Shown: positions 1 to 6,511 of the stretch, in pieces | Position numbering within the stretch: the stretch's first letter is position 1 | How the letters are laid out: the number at the start of each line of letters is the position of its first letter | Assembly (NCBI GenBank): GCA_023415335.1 | Contig: JAEZLD010000014.1 | Location: 1-6,804, forward strand | Direction: 5' to 3' | Source of the DNA: Bacillota bacterium | GTDB taxonomy: Bacteria; Bacillota; Clostridia; Clostridiales; Caloramatoraceae | Length of the DNA stretch: 6,804 nt | Notes under the pieces: generated by a model | Seen by the model: the letters and a program-made list of their open reading frames with translations, nothing else | Told to the model about the DNA's origin: nothing | Database searches by the model: none | Program-made: the position numbers and the translations under genes

Positions 1-29
1 TGCATTAACCGTCCCTTACCTTTATTTAC

Positions 30-878
30 TTATAGGGGCATGTACATCTCGTATTGGGATAGTTCATTCTTGGAGAAGCCCATTCTTGTAACGAAGCTCT
101 CCATCTGCTCATTGGCAGGGAAGCTGATATTAAGGTTACCCTGCTTAATAGTCCGGGCCACGTGGGACAGAAGCGATGCTGCAATTCCCCGGTTGCGGAA
201 GTCAGGTCTGGTATATATAAAGTATATCCTTCCGGCAGGGGAAAGAGTTATGCATCCGGCTAATACTCCTTCCTGATATATACCATAATGGGTAACGCCT
301 GCAACCTTTTGTGCATAGTCAAGCCTATTCTGCCAGTTTGTATGAATATTAAGACCTGATGCCATCTCAAGCACCTGTTCCCACTGAAGCTCCTGGACTT
401 CATATTCCCCGGTTCCGGGAAGCGACTCTGCGGCCTCATTCTTTAGTGTGTAATAGTATAGGTCATACTCTTTTTTATAGCCTGTCTTCTTATAAAACTC
501 AATAGCCCGGTCATTTCCCACAATTACCTCCAGATAAAGCTGCTTGCAGCCCAATTCCAGAGCAATTGCGCGATGAGCCTCATAAAGGGCCCTGCTTACT
601 CCCTTTCCTCTATACTCCGGGGCAGTGCAGAGGGCTCCGCAGCGCAGGGTAAGAACTCCCTCAAAGTCTTTAAGCCCTCCGAAAACAACACCAATGGGCT
701 TATCCCCGTCAAGCGCTATATAGGAGTATTCCAGCTTGTTGCCTTCTATTTCGAAAAAATGAGTATAAAACCGTTCCCAGGATACCTGGAGCTTTATAAT
801 ATAATCAGAAAAACCCACCTGGAAGGCTTCATAGACCTGTCTTAAATCTACGTTGCTGCATTTCTCGTATGTAATCAT
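30..878 (-). CDS. tandem-domain GNAT N-acetyltransferase
   Basis: Cytoplasmic acetyl-CoA-dependent acetyltransferase of 282 aa built from two GNAT-like halves. The N-terminal domain (about 1-146) has a full acetyl-CoA site: strand LTLRCGALCTAPEYR leading to YRGKGV at 89-94, then YLEVIVGNDRAIEFYKKTGYKK at 115-136, the classic late-GNAT signature. The C-terminal half (about 158-282) repeats the plan with YTRPDFRNRGIAASLL at 222-237 and MESFVTRMGFSK at 259-270. It keeps an R-x-x-G-x-like loop (RNRGIA) and so may also bind the cofactor. The ATG at 878 has AGGAGG 6 bases upstream (885-890). It has its own predicted promoter and shows no functional tie to the molybdenum-type operon upstream. The acceptor substrate cannot be predicted. 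Confidence 0.92.
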   Translation of the reverse strand: MITYEKCSNVDLRQVYEAFQVGFSDYIIKLQVSWERFYTHFFEIEGNKLEYSYIALDGDKPIGVVFGGLKDFEGVLTLRCGALCTAPEYRGKGVSRALYEAHRAIALELGCKQLYLEVIVGNDRAIEFYKKTGYKKEYDLYYYTLKNEAAESLPGTGEYEVQELQWEQVLEMASGLNIHTNWQNRLDYAQKVAGVTHYGIYQEGVLAGCITLSPAGRIYFIYTRPDFRNRGIAASLLSHVARTIKQGNLNISFPANEQMESFVTRMGFSKNELSQYEMYMPL

Positions 879-884
879 ACTATT

Positions 885-890
885 CCTCCT
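885..890 (-). promoter_or_regulatory. Ribosome binding site of the GNAT gene
   Basis: AGGAGG on the minus strand, 6 bases before the ATG at 878. This consensus site fixes the chosen start. Confidence 0.8.
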
Positions 891-923
891 AGCCTCATAA
901 TTTACATATTGATAATGTTAATT

Positions 924-943
924 GGACCCTTGTCTAAGGATCC
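924..943 (-). other. Hairpin in the GNAT 5' leader
   Basis: Within the predicted leader, the minus-strand arms GGATCCTT and AAGGGTCC form an 8-bp stem (one G-U pair in RNA) around the four-base loop AGAC. No T run follows, so it is not an intrinsic terminator. It lies 45 bases upstream of the start codon. It may shape mRNA stability or be chance; I do not recognise a riboswitch class. Confidence 0.4.
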
Positions 944-1008
944 TTTCTGCAAATTCGCCGTATTAGCTGATTGTAGAGCAGCCAGTTATGCAAACCGCAC
1001 TATATACT

Positions 1009-1038
1009 ATTATTGTAAATTATGACGCCTTATGTCAA
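1009..1038 (-). promoter_or_regulatory. Predicted sigma-A promoter for the GNAT gene
   Basis: On the minus strand a perfect -35 TTGACA (1033-1038) is followed after 18 bases by AATAAT (1009-1014), which matches five of six -10 positions. It sits in an AT-rich stretch just after the NTPase stop. Transcription would start near 1002 and leave a leader of about 125 bases before the acetyltransferase ATG. There is no G+C-rich hairpin with a T run between the NTPase stop and this promoter, so readthrough from the operon may also contribute. Confidence 0.55.
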
Positions 1039-1057
1039 TATAAATTCCAAAATTTCC

Positions 1058-1564
1058 TTATATTATATTGCTCATTTCCTTGAGGAGCCCCTCTCTGTTT
1101 TCCCTTGTTACCTCAATAACCTGTACCTTAGAATGGCCTGCAACAGTGCTGAGGAAATCCGAGTCTGCCTTCTGCAGCACTCCTAAAACCGGTATGTCCC
1201 CATCCAGCGCTCTCATAACAGCTGAGCAGAACTCTACAGCGTTCCCTTCATGTGGCCCAAGCTCATCCATGATTATTAGCCTTGATTCTGCAGCATTTTC
1301 AAGGGCCTTACAGCCCAGGGTATTAAAGCGCTCCTCCTTGTTGATTTCATCCGGGATGCCGCAGAAAAACAGGAGGTTTTCCTCTGATGGCTTATCCTCC
1401 CCTCCTGCCTTGATAAGGTGGACGGAATACTGCCCGCCGTATAGCTTATCCGTTCTGACGGTGAAAAAACCGCCATAGCTTCTCTTTTCCTGCTCCAAAA
1501 GCTTTCGGATAAGCGTTGATTTGCCTACCCCCTTATCTCCGGTTAAGAAAACATGGCTTTTCAT
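1058..1564 (-). CDS. THEP1-type nucleoside-triphosphatase (P-loop NTPase)
   Basis: Small cytoplasmic P-loop protein of 168 aa, the usual length for the NTPase_1/THEP1 family (COG1618). Walker A is GDKGVGKST at 9-17. A GGFFT.R motif at 31-37 is characteristic of the family. Walker B is RLIIMDELG at 95-103, followed by H105-E106. A late PVLGVLQK strand lies at 125-132. Archaeal and bacterial THEP1 proteins hydrolyse ATP and GTP in vitro but their cellular role is unsettled. The gene starts 1 base after the xdhC stop and has no clear binding site of its own, so translation is probably coupled to xdhC. This pairing suggests a role in molybdenum cofactor or hydroxylase maturation, which is inference. 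A nucleotide-activating step like that of MobB-type P-loop proteins is one possibility, though this is not MobB by sequence. Confidence 0.87.
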   Translation of the reverse strand: MKSHVFLTGDKGVGKSTLIRKLLEQEKRSYGGFFTVRTDKLYGGQYSVHLIKAGGEDKPSEENLLFFCGIPDEINKEERFNTLGCKALENAAESRLIIMDELGPHEGNAVEFCSAVMRALDGDIPVLGVLQKADSDFLSTVAGHSKVQVIEVTRENREGLLKEMSNII

Positions 1565-1565
1565 A

Positions 1566-2600
1566 TTAGTGCATGGGACAGCCGTGATTTTCTACTTTCC
1601 CGGCAGCTTCTCTCCTTTCTGCACGCACAAGTATCATCTCCCCTGCAATGCTGACTGCAATCTCCTCAGGGGTTACTGCCTTTATGGGGGTTCCTATGGG
1701 GGTGTGTACTTTCTTCAGCACCTCAGCTGGTATGCCCTTATCCATGAGCTTTGCATTTACGGCTGCAGTTTTGGATTTTGAGCCTATGACCCCTATATAT
1801 GCAAGCTCATGCCTCAGCGCCTGCTCCTGCACCTGGAAATCAAAGCTGTGCCCGTTTGTCATGACCACCACATAATCCTCCTTGCTGAGGTCGATGTAGT
1901 CAGAGATATTAGTATATTCACCACAAATAACCCTTTCAGCATTTGGGAAACGGTCTGGCTCCGCATATTCCTGCCTGTTGTCCATAACAGTTACCCTGAA
2001 GCCTACGCTTTCAAGAATGGGTGCCAATGACACTGCAATGTGTCCCCCCCCGAATATAATGGCCCTCTCTCCTATGGGAAGTGGCATGGAGAAATACTTA
2101 TCCGAAAGAACAGCATTTTCCCTGCAGAGCGGTTCACCATCTTCAACTGGCAGGCCGCATACAGGGAGATTATCCTCTCCAAGAAGTGTTGGGTTCTTGC
2201 CATCCAGATGCTGTACAAACCATCCTTTCCTTTTCTCCTCTATCTGTTTTAAAATGCCCTGGGCCAGGGCTGTCCACTCTTTATCCAGATGATTTATGTA
2301 CTGGAACCATACAGCAACATCCCCTCCGCATACCATTCCAATATCCTCGGTAGCATTTGTATGGAGCAAGAAACTATGAAGCATTGACTCTTTAGACTTT
2401 AAAACCTCCATAGCCATGCGCTCGGAGTGATGCTCCACAGCCCCTCCGCCTATTGTACCCAGTATGCGGCCCTGTGCTCCTACCAGCATCTGAGAGCCGG
2501 TTCCACGGGGTGCGGAGCCCTGCTCTGAAACTATAGTAACAAGCACAGCATCATGTTCCTTTTCAAGCTCATACAGGAGCTTGGCAAAAATAGTGTTCAT
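1566..2600 (-). CDS. xdhC: XdhC/CoxI-family molybdenum cofactor chaperone / hydroxylase maturation protein
   Basis: Members of this family bind and sulfurate or insert the molybdenum cofactor into xanthine dehydrogenase-type hydroxylases. I place the start at the second of two in-frame ATGs (2600): AAAGGAG at 2609-2615 is 8 bases from it but only 2 bases from the ATG at 2606. This gives 344 aa. The N-terminal XdhC_CoxI domain shows VSEQGSAPRGTGSQML (24-39), GTIGGGAVE (48-56) and GMVCGGDV (88-95, with Cys91). The C-terminal Rossmann domain shows AIIFGGGHIA (180-189), VVVMTNGHSFD (244-254), YIGVIGSKSK (268-277) and PIGTPIKAVTPEEIAVSI (301-318). Both domains are complete. The protein ends in a short Cys/His tail, HGCPMH. 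The NTPase ATG follows 1 base after its stop. No hydroxylase subunits are in the window, so the client enzyme is unknown. Confidence 0.92.
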   Translation of the reverse strand: MNTIFAKLLYELEKEHDAVLVTIVSEQGSAPRGTGSQMLVGAQGRILGTIGGGAVEHHSERMAMEVLKSKESMLHSFLLHTNATEDIGMVCGGDVAVWFQYINHLDKEWTALAQGILKQIEEKRKGWFVQHLDGKNPTLLGEDNLPVCGLPVEDGEPLCRENAVLSDKYFSMPLPIGERAIIFGGGHIAVSLAPILESVGFRVTVMDNRQEYAEPDRFPNAERVICGEYTNISDYIDLSKEDYVVVMTNGHSFDFQVQEQALRHELAYIGVIGSKSKTAAVNAKLMDKGIPAEVLKKVHTPIGTPIKAVTPEEIAVSIAGEMILVRAERREAAGKVENHGCPMH

Positions 2601-2608
2601 TGTCATAT

Positions 2609-2615
2609 CTCCTTT
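2609..2615 (-). promoter_or_regulatory. Ribosome binding site that decides the xdhC start
   Basis: AAAGGAG on the minus strand. It is 8 bases from the ATG at 2600 but only 2 bases from the in-frame ATG at 2606, so the downstream ATG is the better start. The difference is two residues. Confidence 0.7.
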
Positions 2616-2640
2616 ACATAATCATTTTTTTGGGGGGCAA

Positions 2641-2681
2641 GGGCGGGCACGGAAAACATCCTGAATGGATGTTTTCGCCCC
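2641..2681. repeat. REP-like palindrome between the binding-protein and xdhC genes
   Basis: A perfect 10-bp inverted repeat, GAAAACATCC (2652-2661) and GGATGTTTTC (2667-2676), surrounds a five-base loop. It is extended by GGGC (2645-2648) pairing with GCCC (2677-2680) across a three-base bulge. The flanks, GTAGGGGCG on one side and CGTGCCCGCCC on the other (minus strand), resemble the GC-rich ends of dispersed intergenic palindromes seen in many Firmicute genomes. No T run follows on either strand, so it is unlikely to be a simple intrinsic terminator. It may stabilise the upstream message or be a small mobile repeat. Copy number elsewhere cannot be judged from this window. Confidence 0.6.
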
Positions 2682-2711
2682 TACGGAATGAATTCGGGTT
2701 ATAACTTTTTA

Positions 2712-2750
2712 CTATACCATAGAGGGTTCCATCCCTGCTCGCAGGTATAG
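2712..2750 (-). other. Nested inverted repeat just after the binding-protein stop
   Basis: Outer arms CTATACC and GGTATAG (2712-2718 and 2744-2750) form a 7-bp stem, with an eighth G-U pair possible in minus-strand RNA. They enclose an inner AGGG/CCCT stem (2723-2726 and 2733-2736) around a six-base loop. The structure begins 6 bases after the substrate-binding protein stop codon. It is not followed by a T run. It could be an mRNA 3'-end or processing structure within the operon; I do not recognise a known RNA family. Confidence 0.4.
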
Positions 2751-2756
2751 CCTACC

Positions 2757-3821
2757 CTACTTTCCTATTGAATTTTCCATAAGCTTATTATACTGGTCCT
2801 TTGTTATATCACAATGGTAGAATAGCTTAAAGTATTCTGATACCTTATCATAAAGGTCATAGTCGGCCTTATCTGGATATAGCAGCTTTTCCATCCACAT
2901 CATTCCAAGCAGGCGCTGTACTGAGGGAGGAAAGCCCATCCAGTTATATGGCCCCATAGGTACCTCATAATAATTGCCATTCTTTATTGCCTCAACATTC
3001 TTCCAATCGGGATTATCCTTTACTGTTGAATATATGCTGTCTGGAGAAAACAGTATAACCTCCGGGTTCCATCTGAGTATCTGCTCCATATCCACCTCAT
3101 TGCCTGTTCCCTTGGAGGACGGGTTATCCAGAACTGCAATATTATTTGAAAGAAGGTCAATTATCTCCCCATGATAGGAGCCCTTTGCAATTACGTTAAG
3201 CCCCTTTTCTCCTGTTATATAAAGTATGTTCTTCTTCTGGACGCTGCCTGAGAGCTTCACAGTCTGGCTGTAAACCTCTTCGCAGTATGAAGCAATCTTC
3301 TTTGCCTCCTTCTCCATTCCTAGAAGCTCACCCAGCATATTATAGGTCTTGTCCATAGAGTCCGTATAGGCATCAATATGCACAAAGGGTATTCCGGTCT
3401 GTGCCTGAAGCTTGTCAAGATCTTCTTTTATGCCATCCTTAGACTCCCCTATATCTATAACCACCTGAGGCGCTGCAGAGAGCAGTTCCTCAAGGTTCAT
3501 CTCTCCCTTTCCTCCGTAGAGCTGTCCAAGCACAGGAAGGTTATAGTATTTAGTATCAAGGAACTCCTCAGCTGAGCTGTCCCACTTTGTTGCAATTCCC
3601 ACAAGCTTTTCAGGGGCCAGTGCAAACACCACTATCTGGGCAAGTGGGCCTGATACTGCTATCTTTGTTATGGTGCTGTCTATGGTCACCTGCCTGCCTG
3701 TAGAGTCGGTGAATACCCTTGTAGTCTCCTTGGTCTTTCCCGAGTTACCAGCCCCACAGCCTAAAGCAGACAGTGATATTACAAGTACAAGTAGCATGGA
3801 TAGTATTTTCTTTGCTTTCAT
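2757..3821 (-). CDS. FecB/BtuF-type substrate-binding lipoprotein
   Basis: Extracellular, membrane-anchored binding protein (354 aa) that would deliver ligand to the permease. A KAKK N-terminus, a hydrophobic stretch at about 6-20 and a lipobox ending ALGC put the lipidated cysteine at C22. The mature protein follows the periplasmic-binding-protein 2 (Fe/B12 type, PF01497) plan. It starts with FTDSTGRQVTI at 37-47, has a first lobe with NLEELLSAAPQVVID (109-123), a linking helix at about 160-190 and a second lobe with MEQILRWNPEVILF (245-258). The C-terminal GPYNWMGFPPSVQRLLG (290-306) and LLYPDK..YD (313-322) are typical of clostridial members. Binding residues cannot be identified by eye. 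AAGGAG lies 9 bases before the ATG. The fold is the class shared by siderophore, cobalamin and H. influenzae MolA-type molybdate/tungstate binding proteins, so the family alone does not fix the ligand. Confidence 0.93.
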   Translation of the reverse strand: MKAKKILSMLLVLVISLSALGCGAGNSGKTKETTRVFTDSTGRQVTIDSTITKIAVSGPLAQIVVFALAPEKLVGIATKWDSSAEEFLDTKYYNLPVLGQLYGGKGEMNLEELLSAAPQVVIDIGESKDGIKEDLDKLQAQTGIPFVHIDAYTDSMDKTYNMLGELLGMEKEAKKIASYCEEVYSQTVKLSGSVQKKNILYITGEKGLNVIAKGSYHGEIIDLLSNNIAVLDNPSSKGTGNEVDMEQILRWNPEVILFSPDSIYSTVKDNPDWKNVEAIKNGNYYEVPMGPYNWMGFPPSVQRLLGMMWMEKLLYPDKADYDLYDKVSEYFKLFYHCDITKDQYNKLMENSIGK

Positions 3822-3841
3822 GATGTTACACTCCTTATATT

Positions 3842-4609
3842 TTATTTCAGTCCGTCAAGGGACTGATTGATATTACCGGCTTTATAATTCTTTGGGATAT
3901 TTTCTGCATCCAGCATAAGCAGCCCTAACTGCCTTTTGTGGGGCATATATAATGGAAAGTCCTCCCGCCCTGTGGATATGAGTCTGCTTCCTACGAACTC
4001 ATCTGTTATGAGGCTTTTGTCCTCATCCTGGCTATATGTTTCAAAAAAGCACCTGGCAGCCTTAAAATCCCTAAAGGGCTGTCCCATCTCAAGCGCAAGT
4101 TCCTGTTTTTCATAAGGTATTCCCTGTTTCTCAAGATAGCTGCATGTACTCTCTAAGCTCTGGCGGTTTGTTCTTATGCTTTGTACGGAGAACCGGTGCA
4201 GGGTACTTTTCCGCGTCACGATGAATACTTTTCCGGAGCAGCTTCTGCTTGAAATGGAAAGTACCTCCTCAATGCCACCGAAGAAGCAGAACACCATGTG
4301 GTCAAAGGGCTTGTGGAGGCTCATAGAGGATATGTTGCCGCAGTGGATACTTATGTTCTTTACATTCCTTTTGCTGCAGTTATCCTTAAGGACCTGGAGG
4401 GCATTTTCGTTTATGTCCACTGAAGTTACCCTGCCTGCAAAGGGGGATAGGGCAAGGGATAAATAGCCCAGTCCGCATCCGGCATCACAGATATGGCTCT
4501 CCTTGCTTATGTGGGGGGCTATAAGGCTGGCCAGTGTTTCATTGAAGCTGCCATATTCCGACGCGTCCCTCATAAACCGGACCATATCTTCCTTCCACTG
4601 AAACATCAT
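3842..4609 (-). CDS. class I SAM-dependent methyltransferase embedded in the transporter operon
   Basis: A 255-aa Rossmann-fold methyltransferase. Motif I is ICDAGCGLGYL at 40-50 (SAM-binding glycine loop), the acidic ribose-binding residue is D65 in VTSVDIN, and a following strand is seen near 104-110 (HMVFCFFGG). The N-terminal WKEDMVRFMRDASEYGSFN resembles the cap helix of small-molecule methyltransferases. The C-terminal FPLYMPHKRQ region (218-227) looks like a conserved tail, but I cannot name the subfamily. There is no signal peptide or membrane segment, so it is cytoplasmic. It overlaps the ATPase gene by 4 bases, has a very strong binding site at 4616-4624, and lies 20 bases before the binding-protein gene. 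That placement implies a role with the imported substrate, its cofactor product or a co-transported ligand. The methyl acceptor is unknown, and a metal-oxyanion or chalcogen methylation role would be speculation. Confidence 0.88.
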   Translation of the reverse strand: MMFQWKEDMVRFMRDASEYGSFNETLASLIAPHISKESHICDAGCGLGYLSLALSPFAGRVTSVDINENALQVLKDNCSKRNVKNISIHCGNISSMSLHKPFDHMVFCFFGGIEEVLSISSRSCSGKVFIVTRKSTLHRFSVQSIRTNRQSLESTCSYLEKQGIPYEKQELALEMGQPFRDFKAARCFFETYSQDEDKSLITDEFVGSRLISTGREDFPLYMPHKRQLGLLMLDAENIPKNYKAGNINQSLDGLK

Positions 4610-5382
4610 ACGCTTCCTCCTCCCTTTGACACAATAGCACTTCCAAATTCCGTTTCAACAAATGCCACGTCAATCTTATAAAGGGTTCTCATAAGCTCAG
4701 GGGTAAGCAGCTCCTTAGGCTTCCCAAAGGACACCAGCCTCCCTCCAGCTAATGCAAGAACCTTGTCTGAAAAGCTCAGTGCATGCTGGGGGTTATGGGT
4801 GGACAGCAGAACTCCATAGCCCTTTTCAGAAAGCCCCTTTACCATCTCAAGCACCCTCAGCTGGTTTCCATAGTCCAGGCTTGAGGTAGGCTCATCCATA
4901 ACAAGTATGTCTGCCTGCTGGGCTAAGGCCCTGGCAACTAAGGTCAGCTGCTGCTCTCCTCCGCTTAAATGAGAAAAGCTCCTGTCCCACAGCATATCTA
5001 TACCTGCCATCTTCATTGCCTCCCAAGCCCTGTCCAGCTGCTCCTCCTTGGGCTGGGAAAAGACACCTACCTGCCTTGTTGTGCCCATAAGCACAGTGTC
5101 AAGGACTGTATATCCGAAGGTTGGGCGGTGTATCTGGGGTATATATGCAATATGCTTTGCAGCCTCCCTCTTTGAGAGGGTGCGTATGTCCTTATCATCT
5201 ATGCTGATTTTTCCGTTATAATCCTTTAATATGCCCAGTATGCAGCGGAACAGCGTGGTTTTACCTGCCCCGTTTGGGCCAAGCACCGCCACAAGCTCCC
5301 CTGAGGATACGGAAAAGGATACCTCCTCCAGAGCCTTATGTCCATTGTAGGAAAAGCCCAGCTTATCACAGTTTAAAATCAT
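4606..5382 (-). CDS. FecE/BtuD-family ABC transporter ATP-binding protein
   Basis: Cytoplasmic ATPase subunit (258 aa) that would power the adjacent permease. All motifs of an active ABC domain are present: Walker A GPNGAGKTT at 35-43, Q-loop Q83, signature LSGGE at 139-143, Walker B ILVMDEP at 159-165, D-loop SSLD at 167-170 and H-loop H196. Length and motif context match the COG1120 (FepC/BtuD) type rather than the ModC type, which would carry an additional C-terminal MOP domain; none is present here. The ATG overlaps the permease stop (ATGA), and an AAAGGAG lies 8 bases upstream, within the permease's last codons. Its own TGA overlaps the methyltransferase ATG in the same way, so permease, ATPase and methyltransferase are probably translationally coupled. 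Confidence 0.95.
   Translation of the reverse strand: MILNCDKLGFSYNGHKALEEVSFSVSSGELVAVLGPNGAGKTTLFRCILGILKDYNGKISIDDKDIRTLSKREAAKHIAYIPQIHRPTFGYTVLDTVLMGTTRQVGVFSQPKEEQLDRAWEAMKMAGIDMLWDRSFSHLSGGEQQLTLVARALAQQADILVMDEPTSSLDYGNQLRVLEMVKGLSEKGYGVLLSTHNPQHALSFSDKVLALAGGRLVSFGKPKELLTPELMRTLYKIDVAFVETEFGSAIVSKGGGSV
4616..4624 (-). promoter_or_regulatory. Strong ribosome binding site of the methyltransferase gene
   Basis: GGGAGGAGG on the minus strand, inside the last codons of the ATPase gene and 6 bases before the first of two adjacent ATGs (4609 and 4606). It is the strongest site in the operon and supports translation of the methyltransferase beyond simple coupling. Confidence 0.75.
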
Positions 5383-6491
5383 AGCATCTTCTCCTTTCTG
5401 GTCATAAGGTATATGAAAAAGGGCGCTCCCACAAAGGCAGTCAGTATACCAATTGGTATTTCAGTTGCCATGAGGTTTCGTGATATGTTGTCCACCATCA
5501 GCAGGAATATTGCCCCGAACACCATGGAGGCAGGCATAAGATATCGGCAGTCATTGCCCACAAGCTTCCTGCAAAGATGGGGGATAACAAGCCCCACCCA
5601 GCCAATCATGCCCGACACGGAAACGCTTGCTGCGGTAAGCACAGTTGCGCAGAGTATGACCACAAGCCGGAGCCTTCCGGCATTTACCCCCATAGCCTCG
5701 GCCTCCTCATCCCCAAGTGTAAGTATGTTTATCCTCCACCTTAGAAGAATAACAGGCAAAAGCCCTATGGCCATTGGAATTGCTACAAACCCAACGGTAT
5801 TCATATTTGTGCCTGAAAGGCTTCCCATAAGCCAGTAGGTAATGGCCGGCAGCTGGTTGGTGGGGTCTGCAACAAGCTTTATATATGAGGTTCCTGCAGA
5901 GAACAGGGAGCTTACCATAATTCCAGCCAGAAGTATGTTCACCACCTGGTTTCCAGTGGTCCTGCTTCCAATAATATATACCAGTGCCACGGTGGCAAGG
6001 CTGAACAGGAATGCAGAAAGGGTTATCATCTGGCCCGGCAGCCCTAAAAGTATTGCCAGGGCAGCCCCAAAGCATGCTCCTGAGGATGCTCCCAGAATGT
6101 CAGGGGACGCCATGGGGTTTTTGAATACGCTCTGGTAGCTTGTTCCTGCAGTGGATAGGCAGCAGCCCACAAGACATGCCAGAAGTATTCTTGGAAGACG
6201 TATATTCCACAGGGCTATTGCCATGTTCTCAGTCCAGGTAACCTTAAGTCCCATTCCATCTGCCCTTATGCCAAGAGCATTGATAAGGCCTCCAAGGGCA
6301 TTTAATACTCTTGATAAAAGTATGCGGACCACCTGATATAAGGGTATTTCAAACCGTCCCAGTCCAAGGGAGCACAAAATCAATATGATGAGAAGTACCC
6401 CTAGCACTGCAAGAGTGGTCCTGGCTTTCTTAGCAGATGGTGCAGTCCTTATTTTCATCCATTCCATACTATTTAATTTGCTACGTTCCAT
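5379..6491 (-). CDS. FecCD/BtuC-family ABC transporter permease
   Basis: Integral membrane permease (370 aa) of a type II importer of the iron-siderophore/B12/molybdate class. A basic N-terminus precedes the first membrane segment at about 27-45, and roughly nine more hydrophobic segments follow. Family landmarks: NIRLPRIL at 96-103, GTSYQSVFKNPMASPDILG at 116-134, WLMGSLSG at 220-227, LGDEEAEAMGVN at 259-270 (ATPase-coupling region), GMIGWVGLVIPHLCR at 294-308 and EIPIGILTAFVGAPFF at 344-359. The loop between the first two membrane segments (about 60-95) and the N-terminal extension make it somewhat longer than the common 330-350 aa. An AAAGGA site 8 bases upstream supports the first ATG. 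Its TGA overlaps the ATPase ATG. As the only permease in the cluster it presumably forms a homodimer. Substrate is not readable from the sequence; Mo/W is a contextual inference. Confidence 0.93.
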   Translation of the reverse strand: MERSKLNSMEWMKIRTAPSAKKARTTLAVLGVLLIILILCSLGLGRFEIPLYQVVRILLSRVLNALGGLINALGIRADGMGLKVTWTENMAIALWNIRLPRILLACLVGCCLSTAGTSYQSVFKNPMASPDILGASSGACFGAALAILLGLPGQMITLSAFLFSLATVALVYIIGSRTTGNQVVNILLAGIMVSSLFSAGTSYIKLVADPTNQLPAITYWLMGSLSGTNMNTVGFVAIPMAIGLLPVILLRWRINILTLGDEEAEAMGVNAGRLRLVVILCATVLTAASVSVSGMIGWVGLVIPHLCRKLVGNDCRYLMPASMVFGAIFLLMVDNISRNLMATEIPIGILTAFVGAPFFIYLMTRKEKML

Positions 6492-6511
6492 ATTGCTATT
6501 CCTTTCTATGC

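Noticed and set aside
1024..1057. Possible terminator after the NTPase gene
   Set aside because: Only a five-pair, all A/T stem (AAATT/AATTT) is seen there. It is too weak to call a terminator.
1068..1478. 136-codon open frame on the plus strand opposite the NTPase gene
   Set aside because: It is fully antisense to a gene with clear Walker motifs, and its Ser/Pro/Leu-rich translation resembles no family.
2625..2637. T7-G6 homopolymer run as a phase-variation tract
   Set aside because: It is short, lies outside the reading frame and upstream of the ribosome binding site. No promoter spacing depends on it.
2700..2740. Internal promoter for xdhC from TATAGT or TTATAA on the minus strand
   Set aside because: No acceptable -35 element lies 16-18 bases upstream of either hexamer.
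2607..2756. Moco or tungsten-cofactor riboswitch in front of xdhC
   Set aside because: The context made it worth looking for, but the two simple hairpins do not show the multi-stem architecture expected of the Moco RNA, and I cannot match its conserved elements.
5413..5838. 141-codon plus-strand open frame opposite the permease
   Set aside because: Antisense shadow of a well-conserved FecCD gene with no recognisable domain.
5707..6075. 122-codon minus-strand open frame overlapping the permease
   Set aside because: Out of frame within the permease gene, and the translation is low-complexity without family features.
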